The notes beneath the pieces were generated by a model. It made no database searches and had not been told where the DNA came from. It saw only the letters and a list, made by a program, of their open reading frames with translations. A stretch of 64,000 bases of DNA, from assembly GCA_047967505.1 (NCBI GenBank), contig CM106540.1. One strand, 5' to 3'. Within the stretch, counting starts at the first letter, position 1. The number at the start of each line of letters is the position of its first letter. A program made the position numbers and the translations under genes. The DNA comes from Dipteris shenzhenensis. Lineage: Eukaryota; Polypodiophyta; Polypodiopsida; Gleicheniales. Shown here in pieces: positions 42,599-54,208 of this stretch.

Positions 42599-42745
42599 TC
42601 TCCCTCTCATTAGTTTGAGACAGAGAGAGAGCTCTGAGAGAAGAGAGAGAGAGAGAGATTAAAAAGGTAAATTTTATTTCTCTCTCTCTCTCTCATTAGT
42701 CTGAGACAGAGAGATTGAAAAGGTGAATTTTATTTCACTTTCTCT
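40965..42745. repeat. CT array copy 2, near-duplicate of 39195-40860
   Basis: After the gap the sequence restarts with ATGTCCTTGGGATTAAGAAG, as at 39195, and follows the same order: the protease end, GGCAACCACCATTTTTGTTC, the CT runs with the same islands, AATTTGTATGTTTATGTTAA and the CATTAGT.TGAGACAGAGAG end. Differences are mostly CT-run lengths and single-base indels. It is probably a failed contig merge. Confidence 0.85.
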
Positions 42746-42908
42746 CTCTCTCTTCTCAATATGCAAGGGGGGGCGAGGGGGAGGGGGGGTAGAAAAGCAA
42801 CAAAAAACAAGGGGGGGACAACAAAAATCAAAGGGGGGGGGGGATAGGTCAGGAAAATTTTTTTCCCCAAAAGTTTTCCAAGAGATTAGTGTACTAGCAC
42901 TTTGAGTA
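42746..42908. other. G-rich short spacer
   Basis: G runs of five to ten (42768-42845) and a T/A-rich end. Nothing coding is seen. Confidence 0.6.
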
Positions 42909-43600
42909 AACATGGTTGTGCTTCACACAAGCCTCACAATACTTGGTGTGGCACTCTGACTCTGTGTGATTACTATGTGAACATTTGTTACACCACTTCT
43001 TGTTGTGGCTCTAGGTCTTGCTTGGATGCCTAGCTCTTGTAGTGCCTTCTTAAGTTGTGTTGTCAATGCTTTCTTCCTATTTGTTGGAGATGGGCTACAT
43101 TCTTTCTCGTGCTACATGGTCTTCTTCTTTATTTTTGGGTGGACCGTGCCACTCTTCTTTGGGGTGATTGCTTTGTTAAGAAGTGACTCATGCTTCTTGT
43201 GGGTTTCACTATCTCCAATGGTCAGAGATCTAGGTGCTTCCCACTCAATAGCCAAGTATGAATTGTTTTACCATCTAATAGTCTACCCATTTGATCGATC
43301 ACGGCTCTCACCCACAAATCTTGAATTGCTTCCCCTTCTTTTTATTCAAGTAGTTGAGCTTAGTTTTGGCATTGTCTTCATTAACTTCTTGATATTTGAT
43401 AGAAACACCTCAAGAAAGCTTCCTTCATGTGATGCTAGATGTGGAATTATCTAGTGGGGAATTGGTTGAATACCTTCATGCCTTTCTCAACAATGTGCAT
43501 AAGAAGAAGTTCAAGTGCTCATCTTTGGTTATGCATTTGATAGTGCACAAAGAGAAAACTCTGAATGTGGCTGTATGGGTCTTCATCTTCTAGTCCCTTG
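42909..43600 (-). pseudogene. Degenerate retroelement gag with a Cys/His knuckle
   Basis: On the minus strand the segment around 42990-42915 reads WCNKCSHSNHTESECHTKYC then EACVKHNH, a CX2C...H...C knuckle followed by a second Cys/His pair. Upstream, in another frame, are charged gag-like stretches (FLEVFLSNIKKLMKTMPK near 43400). It is heavily frameshifted. It may belong to the lost 3' neighbour of copia E or to a separate element. Confidence 0.4.
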
Positions 43601-44156
43601 AAGTCTTAGAACTTCACATTCATAGATTATTGGTATGCTTAATGGTGCCTTACTATACCGAGGGGATCCTTGACCATAGCTTCTCCATTGCTAGATGTAT
43701 GGGTGCCCTTCGATATCCTGGAAGGCTTCTTGACTGAGTACTTTCTTTTATGAAGCTTCCTACACCCATAGCTTTGTACATGCCTTGACTTTGGCATTTG
43801 CTCATCTAGTCTTTATGTTGCTCTCAGCCCAACTAGCTTTAGGGCTTCTTAGTTTGTTCAATCCTTCCCATTGCTCTTGGTTGAAAGTGTAGCTTTACTT
43901 TAAACTATTTCTTGGATCATCCAGTCTTGCATGCCATTCTTCATTACTTTGCTCATCCAATCCCTCCCATCGCTTTTGGTGGAAGTCTAAACTCTGGACT
44001 TGTTATTCTTCATTACAGCTCTAGATGTTTGGTTCATACAATTTCTCTTCATGGAACTACAGAACCATCACTTTCAAATGATGACTCCTTGGTGTCCACA
44101 CCACATAGCTATTCAAAAGTCACTTCTCTTTGTCTATGGCCCTCTATTTAGCCTGG
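43601..44156. other. Spacer, no gene
   Basis: There is a short internal repeat (CAATCC.TCCCAT.GCT.TTGG at about 43859 and 43959). No domain was recognised on either strand. Confidence 0.5.
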
Positions 44157-44930
44157 TCAAAAGATGGGAACTAGTTTGCTCTTGGTCTTGACATCCATCT
44201 GCATAAGCTCCATATCCTCTGATGCCACTAGTCCAAGCATGCATCTAAGTGTGGTCATCTTCACAACCGGAGAGAATATCTCATCAAAGTCCACACCCTT
44301 CTCTTGCTTGAACCCTTTAGCGACCAAACGGGCCTTGTACCTAGGCACATCATCACCTGTGACCTTCATTTTGTAGACCCATTTACATGGCAATGCTTTC
44401 TTTCCATGTGGCAAAGACACCAAGTCCCAAGTCTTATTCTTCATAAGTGAACTCATCTTTGATTGCATAGCATACTCCCACTTGTGTTGATCCTCGCGCA
44501 TCATAGCCTCTCTATTGCAAGAAGGCTCCCCACAATTAGTAAGCATCACATAGTCTCCCTTGGAACAAACCTATCAGGTGGTCTAGACACTCTAGATGAT
44601 CTTCTCAAGGGCATTTCAGCTTGCTGTCCCACTTGCATATCAGCCACATTTGGCTCATCATTTCCACTAATAGATGATCCATCATCTACCCTTGATTGTA
44701 TACCTGTGGGAGTACTTGGTGGTACCATTTCTTGCACATTTGGTGCATGGACAGCTTGCTATCTATCAACATATGTAGGTGGATTCACATCCTGGAAAGT
44801 GATTCTCCTCATTTCCACATCCCTCATGGTGCCTTATGCATCTTCTTCTCATTGAAGACTACATCATGGCTGCGTATGATCTTCTTTGCTTCTGGATCCC
44901 AGAGACGATAGCCCATCTCTCCACTTTCAC
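44157..44930 (-). pseudogene. Copia E linker and truncated RT
   Basis: The linker LRRSSRVSRPPDRFVPRETM precedes the RT start HKWEYAMQSKMSSLMKNKTW, WVYKMKVTGDDVPRYKARLV and DFDEIFSPVVKMTTLRCMLG. The match ends at LMQMDVKT at about 44180. The catalytic YVDD half is missing. Confidence 0.85.
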
Positions 44931-45091
44931 CATAACCCAGAAAGATGCATTTCCTAGACTTAGGATCTAGCTTCTTTCAAAGCCCTTTTGGCACATGTGC
45001 ATATGCCTCACACCCAAATATACGCAAATGAGATTAAGAGGGCTTCTTGCCACTCCATGCCTCTTCAGGAATACCACCATCCAAACTCTCA

Positions 45092-45516
45092 CTAGGCATG
45101 CACTGCAGTCTTCATTGCCTCAGCCCAAAAACCACCAGAAAGACTTGCATTGGAAAGCATGCATTGCAACCTTTCTTGAATGGTAGGGTTCATCTTTTCT
45201 ACAACTGGATTTTGCTCTGGAGTACGAGGGGATGTGAGCTCTCTCTTAATCCCATGTGTATCACAGAAATGCTGTAAGTCATGAGAGAGATACTCTCCAC
45301 CATTGTCAGTCCGTAGGGATTTAAGCGTTCTACCTGACTGATTCTCAACCAAGGCCAGCCAATCTGAAATACCTGGAACACATCACTCTTCCGCGCTATA
45401 GCATAAGCCCACACTTTCCTAGTTGCATCATCAATGAATGTCACATAGTATTCAGCCCTGCCTAATGACCGTGTAGGCATGGGACCACATACATCTGAAT
45501 GCACCAAATCAAGCAT
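45092..45516 (-). pseudogene. Copia E integrase core
   Basis: LDLVHSDVCGPMPTRSLGRA and YVTFIDDATRKVWAYA give the first acidic residues. After a frameshift near 45350 come SLRTDNGGEYLSHDLQHFC and PEQNPVVEKMN, the region of the catalytic Glu. The QNG-AER motif is altered. Confidence 0.85.
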
Positions 45517-45558
45517 TTCAAACTCTTTCTTTCCCCTTCTTTTATGGGCTGATTTAGT

Positions 45559-46422
45559 CTACTTCCCATAGAGATAGTGCTCACAAAATTCAAAATCAGA
45601 GAAACTCAAATGCAGTACATAACCCAAACGGCATAAGAGTTTCATTCCATTCTGGCTCATGTGCCCCAACCTGCAATGCCACAAAGAAGTGCTTGGCTGC
45701 TTGGTTATTGCAACAACATGATCAAATACCCCTGATACATGTAAGGGATACAAAGTCCCACACTTGGCACCCTTGGCCAAAAGCATAGAGCCCTTCTAAA
45801 TTTTCCAACTCTGAAAGCCAAAAGTGGTGTGAAAACCAGCATCATCTAGCTGACCCACTAAAATAAGACTCTTGGTCAACTTAGGCACATGTCTCACAGG
45901 TTTCAAAATAAATGCAGACCCATTTGCAAAAGAAAACTTTATGTCACCTACTCCCACTATGTCACATACATAGTCATTTCCAAGATGCACACAACCTGTC
46001 TTTCCACTGTCATAAGTGGAGAACCATTCCCTATGGGGAGTAACATGGAATGAAGCACCAGAATCCAAAATCCAATCCTGGGAATATGCATCATCTGAAG
46101 TGGTAAGCAACTCTGCAGATAAACTAGACATGAAGAGAATGTCATTGCCACTATCATGTGTGACTGCATTGATCTCCTCGATCTTCACTTTTCCTTTGTC
46201 CTCCCTTGGACTCTCTTCCTTTTGATTTGCACCCCAATTTGCATTCTTTTTCTTATCCTTTTGCTCTCTTCTCAGCTTCTAGCAATCCTTTTTCATATGG
46301 CCCTTCTTGCCACAGTGGTAACACTCAATGTTCCGTGCCCTGGATTTGCTACGAGACTTCCCTCTTTCTTGGGACTTCCCCCTGAATTGTGATCTGCCCC
46401 TTTGCACATTTAAGGCTATATC
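45559..46422 (-). pseudogene. Copia E zinc knuckle, protease and pre-integrase
   Basis: In the same frame as gag come an Arg/Ser-rich stretch, knuckle CYHCGKKGHMKKDC followed immediately by TAG, and protease DWILDSGASFHVTPHREWF (Asp intact, about 46075). Then TAG near 45790 and the pre-integrase HCRLGHMSQNGMKLL. The stops are the only damage over about 800 bases. Confidence 0.88.
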
Positions 46423-47004
46423 CTACTTGTTGCCATCCATAAACTTCCGTCTAATCTCCTTGGCCAACAAGCTACCCACAACATCATCAAATTTCAGAAC
46501 TCCACCAGGTGCAAAGTTACTGACAGCTGTACGGAAGGTATCCCATGAGGATGGCAATGAACATAAGAGAAATATTGCCTTAGTTTTTGCATCAAAATTC
46601 ATCTTCTGAGCCTGAAGCTGGCTGAAAATAATATTGAATTCATTCAAGTGAGAAGCAATGGATACCCCTTCCTTCATCTGCAGCTCAAACAACCTCTTCA
46701 TGAGGTAAACTTTATTAGAGGCACACAGTTTCTTCCACAAATCTTCCGTAGTCTGCTCATTTACTACTGTGAAATAAACCGACTCTGTAAGATGAAGTCT
46801 AATAGTAGAGTTTGCTAATGCATCCAACTCATTCCAATCATCCTCAGACATATTTGCAAGCTTAGCTTCAATACCTGCCAAGGGTTTAATCTACTTCTTT
46901 TGAATAAGCACATCCCGTATTTGTTCTTTCCACAAAGAAAAGTTTGTCCCATCAAACTTTTTAATGCTAAAAAACTCCTTTTCAGACATGGAAGAGGATG
47001 CCAT
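46423..47004 (-). pseudogene. Copia E gag
   Basis: From ATG at 47004 the frame reads MASSSMSEKEFFSIKKFDGT then NFSLWKEQIRDVLIQKK, then TAG at 46893-46891. It continues in the same frame with a UBN2-type gag core (WNELDALANSTIRLHLTESV, LWKKLCASNKVYLMKRLFEL, PSSWDTFRTAVSNF) to a TAG at about 46423. The type differs from the copia A/B gag. Confidence 0.88.
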
Positions 47005-47905
47005 GATGCAAATGAAGCAAAATCCCAAATGCTAGTGCCTACAAGAGAGAATCACACCAAATACCAGGTGCACCCAAATGTGTATGTCACAATAGAGTGA
47101 CATATCACCAAAACTCATGTCTCAAAGCATCTGACTCATGTGCATATACTATGCATCCATATGAGCAAATTTGGCCCAAAAGAAAATGCCAACTGCAATG
47201 GCAGTCCAAAATGCCAATAAGTGCCAAATGACTCAAGCATAAACACCGTCCACTAGCATATGCATTAATAATATCTCATCCAAGAGAGCATAGCACTATT
47301 AGTGCATCACCTGCAATGTGTCAAAGCTGTCCCTCAGCATAAAATAGCATCCATGTGCAAAGCGTCCATAAAAATAGCATCCCACAAGGCAATTTGGGCC
47401 TATCAGCGCATCCAATAAGGACCGCAATGCATCCAAATGTCCTATAAATCATCCACTGCAACCCAATGCACACCATGAATGAGCGCACACTGCTCAAACT
47501 CTGCAACCAGAGTGATCTGCATAAGGTATGCTCAAGAAATCATAGTCCCACGGTAATGACCGCTACTAAAAATAGAACCTGAAATGCCTCAAAACATGGG
47601 TGCCATTGCATAATCGGACTCAGCAAGAAAATCTGCAAATATTTCTCTTCTGCCGGAACTCCAAAATCCCAACCAATGAGTGAGAAATGGGAGTCAACAC
47701 TTATCCACTGCCATGTGGCATAAATCTAAGGTTTCAAAACCTTAGAATGAAAAATGCATAACAGAGAGACGAAATCGAATACACAGAGATCTATAACTCT
47801 GAAAATCCTCCACCGAATCGCGTAAGAACTGACAGGTAGGGGTTTTTGGGCGTCCGAAACGCAATGGGACAGACGGTTTTGGAAACCGTGGTCTCAATCA
47901 CTGGG
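47005..47905 (-). other. Copia E leader, left part, no gene
   Basis: About 0.9 kb between gag and the copia F insertion, continuing at 55207-55750. No ORF of note. Confidence 0.6.
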
Positions 47906-48162
47906 TGACAAAATATGAAGAGGGGAGAGGAGAAGAGTGGAGATGAGGAGAGAGGGCACAGCTAGAGAGCACACCACAAATGACTAACTGTACACTAGAA
48001 TTAGTTGAAAAAATAGAATATATACAAACCCTTTTAGGGTTAGGGTTAGGGGATCTAACCCTTTCCTTTATAGCACTCTATAAGGTTAGTGCTATGCACA
48101 TATGATCACGTGATGCTGCTATGCACACATGATCACATGATGTTGAGCGTGAACTCTCAACA
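47906..48162 (-). repeat. 3' LTR of copia F
   Basis: 257 bp, starting TGACAAAATATG and ending CTCTCAACA on the plus strand. It contains TTAGGG three times in a row (48034-48051). Confidence 0.96.
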
Positions 48163-48250
48163 CCTTCCCTCAAGATCAACATCATGAAGTAGGCCTTCCC
48201 TCAAGATGATGATTCTGGGGAATCGAAGAAGGACTGAGCATTACATTCCA

Positions 48251-48985
48251 TCACACCCCTTTAATGGGAATGTCCTTCCTCTGCATCAAACCAAGAGCTA
48301 TTCGGTGTTTCTCGAATAGCTCTTTACCAAATGGTTTGGTAAAGATGTCTGCAACATTTTCTTTGCTATCACAATGCTGTAGTGTGATGTCACCAAGTAA
48401 CACTCTTTCTCTAATGAAGTGCTCTCTGACATCAATGTGCTTTGTTCTGGAGTGATATACTGGATTTTTGGCCAATGCTTGAGCCGATTGATTATCACAG
48501 TATATTGTTGTTGGCTTTGACTCATCAAAGTAATCTGTTTCTGACAATAGTCTTCTGAGCCATATAGCCTCACATGCACCTGTAGTGAGTGCTCTATATT
48601 CTGCTTCAGTTGAAGACAAAGAAACAGTTGGTTGTTTGTTTGACAACCATGATATAGCACCGTGACCAAGGAAAAATGCATATCCCTGTGTCGATCTCCT
48701 AGTCTCATGATCTCCAGCATAGTCACTGTCACAGTATCCATGCAACCGTGGATGACTTCCTCTGTATTCTATCCCAAACTGTCTTGTACCTCTGATGTAT
48801 CTCAAGACTCTTTTGGCTGCATTCCAGTGAGACTGTTTTGGATTTGCCATAAACTATGCTAGTGAGCTTTTTGCATAACAAATATCTGGCCGTGTGATTG
48901 TCAGATATATAAGAGATCCAATGAGTTGCCTGTAGTATCTGTCATTGACTGTAGGCTTTTCTGAATCTTTAGTAAGTTTCAAACT
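48251..48985 (-). pseudogene. Copia F RT C terminus and RNase H
   Basis: After the TAG at 48986-48984 the frame continues SLKLTKDSEKPTVNDRYYRQ and PDICYAKSSLA, meets a second TAG, then FMANPKQSHWNAAKRVLRYI, YCDSDYAGD, SLSSTEAEYRALTTGACEAI, IYCDNQSAQALAKNP and NVADIFTKPFGKELFEKHRI. All expected RNase H acidic residues appear present. The related copia G has Gln (CAG) at the second stop. Confidence 0.93.
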
Positions 48986-50434
48986 CTATTCCATGGGAGT
49001 GGCTGCAATCTTGCAATCTGCCATATGAAACTTCTTCAGGAGACTGTCAACATATTTGAGCTGACTCATGAATGTGCTATCTGAATCTCTCCAGAACTCA
49101 ATTCCAAGACAATAGTGCATAAGTCCAAGATCTTTCATGTCGAACTCCGCAAATAAGTCTTGTTTTAGTTTTCTGATGAAGCTATCCTTGCTTCCTGTCA
49201 CAATCAGATCATCTACGTACAAAAGTGCAATAGTAATATCTTCCCCTTGAACTTTGTAGTAGAGAGTATGATCTGCATTGGCTTTCATGTATCCCAGATC
49301 AGCAAAATACTTGTCAATTCTGCTGTACCAACTTCTGGGTGCTTGCTTTAAGCCGTAGAGACTTTTCTTGAGATGGCAAACCTTGTTCTCTTTTCCTGGT
49401 TCAACATAACCGGCTGGTTGTTGCATGTAGACTTCCTCGTCTAGATAACCATTGAGAAATGCATTCTTGACATCGAGCTGATACACATTCCATTTGCTGA
49501 GTGTCGCTAGTGATATCAAGAACCGTATGGAATCCATCTTTGCTATTGGAGCATAAGTTTCATCATAATCTTGGCCATATTGTTGTGCAAATCCTTTTGC
49601 AACTAATCTGGCTTTGTATCTCTGAATACTGCCATCTGGATTGTACTTCACTTTGTATACCCATTTGTTGGCTATGGCCTTCTTACCTGGTGGAAGGTCG
49701 CATAATTTCCAAGTGTTATTTTTATACAAAGCATCCATTTCTTCATTCATAGCAGTTTGCCATTCTGGCTTATCTACTGCGTCTTCGAAGTACACTGGCT
49801 CTTCTGTAGCCATGATGATAGTCATAAGAGCATAGTTGGTGGTTTCCACCTGAATTGCTTTGCCTTTCTGAGCATATGTCAATCTGGCTGGTGGTCTGCT
49901 TTCCCTAGTAGACCGTCTGAGCTGCTGTGGGGCTGCTTGGGGTGTTGCTGGCAATTCTTGCTCTTCTTCATCAACCTGTTCTATAGATGACTGTGAAGTT
50001 GATGCTTCTATCTCCTGTGTAGGTGAGGTTTTCCATTCTGATTCCTCATCGAAGATTACATCTCTGGAGATAATGACTTTGTGGTTGATGGGATCATACA
50101 ATTTGTATGCTTTGCTTTCTTCACTGTAGCCAACCATGATGCATTTGCATGACTTCGCATCCAATTTCCTGCGATGATCATCATGTATGTGGGCATTTGC
50201 TATGCAACCAAATATGCGGAGATGCCCAATGCGTGGCTTGTGTCCAGTGAATGCTTCATAAGGAGTCATACCTTGTATCGGTTCGGTAGGAAGCCGATTA
50301 AGCAAGTAGTTAGCTGTAGCTATTGCTTCTGCCCAATACTGATTCGGAAGATGCTTTTCACTAAGCATTGCTCTAGCACTGTAAAGTCCCATTCTTCCTT
50401 TCAGCTCGTGCATTCTGCTGAGGAGTATCTGCAC
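48986..50434 (-). pseudogene. Copia F integrase end, linker and reverse transcriptase
   Basis: A 482-codon open frame starts in the integrase after a frameshift near 50390. It contains MLSEKHLPNQYWAEAIATAN, an acidic linker with QQLRRSTRESRPP, and a complete RT: WVYKVKYNPDGSIQRYKARL, YQLDVKNAFLNGYLDEEVYM, SLYGLKQAPRSWY and the active site LLYVDDLIVTGS (intact). It ends at a TAG after TPME. RT copies element RNA within the particle. Confidence 0.94.
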
Positions 50435-51320
50435 ATGTGAATTGTCCTCGAATGCCGTGATTTTTGCAAAAGTTCATGAATGCTGAAGACATGTATTCAC
50501 CTCCTCTGTCTGATCTCATGACCTTGATCTTTCTGCCTGTCTGGTTTTCTACCATGGCTTTGCATTCTTGAAATCTGGCAAACACTTCAGATTTCTCTTT
50601 TAGAAAGTAGACCCAACAATATCTGCTGTAGTCGTCGATGAAGGTCAAGTAATAAAGTGAACCATTGATGCTGCGGGTCTGGGCATAACCCCATACATCT
50701 GTATGAATCAAATCAAGAATACCTCGTGCACGAGAGGTAATTCTGACAAAGTTGGTTCGCTTTTGTTTGCCGAAGCAGCATGCTTCACAAACCTTTCCAA
50801 GAAACTGTAGCTTCGGAATCCCAATTGCCATATTCTGATTCCGGAGATCTGACAAGTATTTGAAGTTGACATGACCATATCTCTTGTGCCATTTTGCAGA
50901 TAGTGGCATCTGTTGCATTTGAGCTGACATGGCATGCTTATCTGGTACTGTAGCTAGCATCCTGTATAAGCGTCCTTCCTTGACACCTTTTGCTACTAGC
51001 TGATCTCTTTTGGATTTGTCTCTGATAGTGCATTCATCACCATCGAAGATGACTTTGTAGTTGTGTTCCGTCATTTGACCTACTGACAAAAGGTTCTTGC
51101 TGAGCTTCGGAACATAGAGCACATCTTTGACTAATCCTTTTGTACCAGTGAAATTGTTCATAGGGATAACACCTGTCCCTTGAACCGGATTCGGTGTATT
51201 GTCTGCTGTGTAGATGACATTCTTTTGACCTTCTAATGGCTTCATTTCTGTGAACCATTCCTGGTGATTTGTCATATGAGATGATGCACCGCTGTTGATG
51301 TACCAAGGATCCTGTTCCAC
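50373..51320 (-). pseudogene. Copia F protease and integrase
   Basis: The protease motif reads WYINSGASSHMTNH; Asn (codon AAC, complement 51294-51296) replaces the catalytic Asp of DSGAS. Then come LYVPKLSKNLLSVGQM, pre-integrase WHKRYGHVNFKYL and CEACCFGKQKRTNF, and integrase LIHTDVWGYA, YLTFIDDYSRYCWVYF, DRGGEYMSSAFMNF and QQNARAERKN. The frame is lost just after that motif. Confidence 0.94.
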
Positions 51321-51449
51321 TTGGTCGACTTGATAGCTGAAATCCTCTTTGGGATTGAAATCAGTGTGTCTAGGTGCATTGTATCAGTCTGATGCAATTC
51401 CTCACTTGCAAGAAACATATTGCCATGTTCATTTGCAAAATGACTGTGA

Positions 51450-52496
51450 CTAGAATGTCCACCACGATGATTTCCTCTTCCTCGGGAAGTCCCTCGATTG
51501 ACCGCCTTGATCATACTGCTTCTTGCGGCAATCTCTTTTATAGTGTCCAAACTTGTGACAATAGTTGCATTGAATGTTTGACACATTGGTGGATGCATTC
51601 CCTTGTCCTTGGAATCTTCCTCGATTGGAATGATTTCCTCTTTGCTGATTTTGGTGTTGTTGAGGATGATGCTGATGCTGATGCTGATTTTGACTTTGTT
51701 GATGATGACCACTTTTCTGATATGATTTACCTTTGTTTCTACCTTTGCCTCTGCTTTTGTCTGAAGCTGTGAATGCCTGATCATTAGAATGACCTTTACG
51801 TGCTTGAATGGCCTGAGTCCTGAGTTCTTCACCAAGTAGAACTGACTGAAGTTCTTCCAGTGTTGGAATTTGCCGTTGGATGGCAATACTCTGGACTAGA
51901 TTCTCATATCCTTCTCCTAGTCCATTCAGGATTACTTGAACCATTTCTGCGGGATTCATAGTCTCTCTTGCTACTGCAAGTTGATTGTTGTAGTCTTTGA
52001 TGCGGAGTACATAAGCATGATCGGTTTCACTGCTGTTGCAGAAACTCTGGTTGATCTGGTTTCTCAGGGTGAGAATCCTGGATGTGTTCTTGGACTCGTA
52101 GAGAGCTGTGAACATATCCCATGCTTCTTTTGATGTCTTGACTGTGTTGAGCTGTCCTAGCATGACATCTTGCACATTATGCTTGATCAGGTGATAGGCA
52201 TACTTGTCTTTCTTATCCCATTTTGCTTGAGATCGGGCAATGGCAGGATCTGCTACTCGTGTGGAAACTGATGGTGTAGATGTAGATCCCGTTGTAGATT
52301 CCGTTGCTGGTGCTGTGACAACAGATGGAGTAGAGCTACTGGTGGCTGGATTGGCCAATGGTCTAGGTATAGATCCATCGACATACTCCCATTTGTCCTG
52401 AAGCACAAGAATGGTCTCCATTCGGTATTTCCATGTACCATAATTGGAGTTGTCTAACTTAGCAGATGCCTCCAGATTGAGGTTGCTAGTCGACAT
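51450..52496 (-). pseudogene. Copia F gag (348 residues, knuckle intact)
   Basis: ATG 52496 opens MSTSNLNLEASAKLDNSNYG, followed by TWKYRMETILVLQDKWEYVD, a Ser/Thr-rich insert, a UBN2-type core (MFTALYESKNTSRILTLRNQ, VQVILNGLGEGYENLV), a Gln/His-rich stretch and knuckle CNYCHKFGHYKRDC (about 51569-51528). It then runs off frame at about 51500. The true continuation (FANEHGNMFLASEELHQ) is in another frame until about 51360, so two compensating shifts separate gag from protease. The gag itself could still form particles. Confidence 0.93.
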
Positions 52497-53269
52497 GGTG
52501 CAAAAAATGTACTCAAAAGTGTCCTGAAAAACTCTGTATGAATCAACTGCAAATACACTGAAGATGCCAAGTGAAATCTCTGTACCATCGGTGAAGATAG
52601 AACTGCAGTATATAAGATCTGATCTGTGTTACGAGGGTTGTGGCAATGATGCCGGGAACAGCCAAGAGGCTTTACAAGGCTGAAAAATGATGTGCACGAT
52701 GCCATGAGATAGCCAAATAGGCTTTACAATGGTGGCATGTGTGTGTGAAATCAAGTGCTATCTGCCCACTGATCAATCTGCAATGCCTCTGAACTCTGAA
52801 GTCTGCTCACTGAACTGATGAACATAAGGTTTCAGGTAATGTAATGATGTGAAATCGGATGTGAGCGTATGGACTGACTCCGAGTAGGTACTAGTCGGGA
52901 ATTTCGGGCATGGCTTAGATTAGCAACTTGGGGAATTCAAAGCGTCCCCTCTATGGCGATCTAGTCTACTCTGATCTAGATCTAAACCAACCGTCGATCG
53001 ATGAAAGAGCAGCAAATAATTCCTTTTCTTTTGTTCTTTTTATGTGCTGGGTCAGATGCGTCGATGTAGAGGCAAATGTGCGTGAAGGAAGTGGTTTTGT
53101 CGGTGAGGCTCAAATGTGAGTGTAACTTGCGCCAAAATGTGCATGTGATGTAACGAGCGCGTAGAGCACGAAAAACCGAGCGACTTTTCTTTTTGGAGCA
53201 CCCTCAAATTCTTCCTGGATCAAGAGATATGACTTGATCTAGGTGGAGGGACAAAAGGAGTGCAAATGG

Positions 53270-53710
53270 TGCTCAATGATGATGTGTCACTGTGAGTCAC
53301 ATGCAATGATGATGTGGCACTGTGCTTAGCAAGAGGTGTGCCAGTGAAGCTCTGTGCTGAGGTGGCAGGAGTGTGCACATGCAGTGTGCGCACAGTGTGC
53401 CTGGCAAGGAACTATGCCTGCAGAGGGTCAGTGCTGACTGGACTGCTGAGGTGGCACAGGTGATGTGGCACTGATGACATGGCATAGGTGACGTGGCTGA
53501 TGATGTGGCATAGGTGATGTGGCACTGATGATGTGGCACAAGTGATGTGGCTGATGACGTGTCAGTGCTGACGTGGCAAACGTGGCAGAATGAGCTGGCA
53601 GGGTGATGTGGCAGTCTCACGGGACTGCTGACGTGTCAGATAAGGATTGCCATGTGTCAGGATAATGTGGTGACATGGCACGTGGGTAGGATAAGGTTGC
53701 CACGTGGCAT
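53270..53710. repeat. Array of TGAYGTGGCA-like decamers
   Basis: More than a dozen copies of TGATGTGGCA, TGACGTGGCA, TGACATGGCA and similar are spaced irregularly by 8-30 bases. Several contain ACGTGGC, the core of plant bZIP-binding G-box/ABRE elements. Confidence 0.75.
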
Positions 53711-53869
53711 AAATTTGGCCAACCAAACCCAACCCAAGTAAACTTTACTATACCAACCTAGCAAGGTTACTTTAATCTAACCGTAGGTATATTTGATCCG
53801 CCACGTGTCGCAAGGAGGGAGACCGGAATCTTATGAAGATTCCGTCGAGGCCGCCGTTAGAATCGTGCG

Positions 53870-54208
53870 TTGCTGTGCTCGAGTTCAGAGTCCTCATCCG
53901 AAAGAATGTCTGGCGTCACAGCCATCAGTCGCGATTGGAGAGCTAAACTGAAATCAGGACCTGGGTTTGAAGGTAGTATACCTCACAGGCAGATAAAACT
54001 TCCCTTAAATGAAGAGAAATGTGCTGCACGCCTTAAAACTTGTCGTGTACTTGTGGGAGCAGATGGAACAACGGTCAGGGGCGAGTCGCCACGCTCGATC
54101 TCTCTAGAGGAGTCAGCCGAGAAAGGCGTGAGCGTCGTCAATGAATCCCACAAGACAGCCGGCACTTCCTCCCAAACGTCCCGCGCGGCCGCTGGAGCTC
54201 ACGGATGA
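53870..54208 (+). other. Unidentified GC-rich open frame in the copia F leader (antisense)
   Basis: A 112-codon frame contains MSGVTAISRDWRAKLKSGPG from an internal ATG at 53906. A GT donor-like GAAG|GTAGTA lies near 53973, so it could be an exon of a captured host gene lying antisense to the element. Overlapping minus frames (54113-54397, 54199-54558) are also long, as expected in GC-rich DNA. No family recognised. Confidence 0.25.

Noticed and set aside
53270-53710. CRISPR-like array
   Set aside because: Repeat units are about 10 bp, diverged and irregularly spaced, in a plant LTR element.
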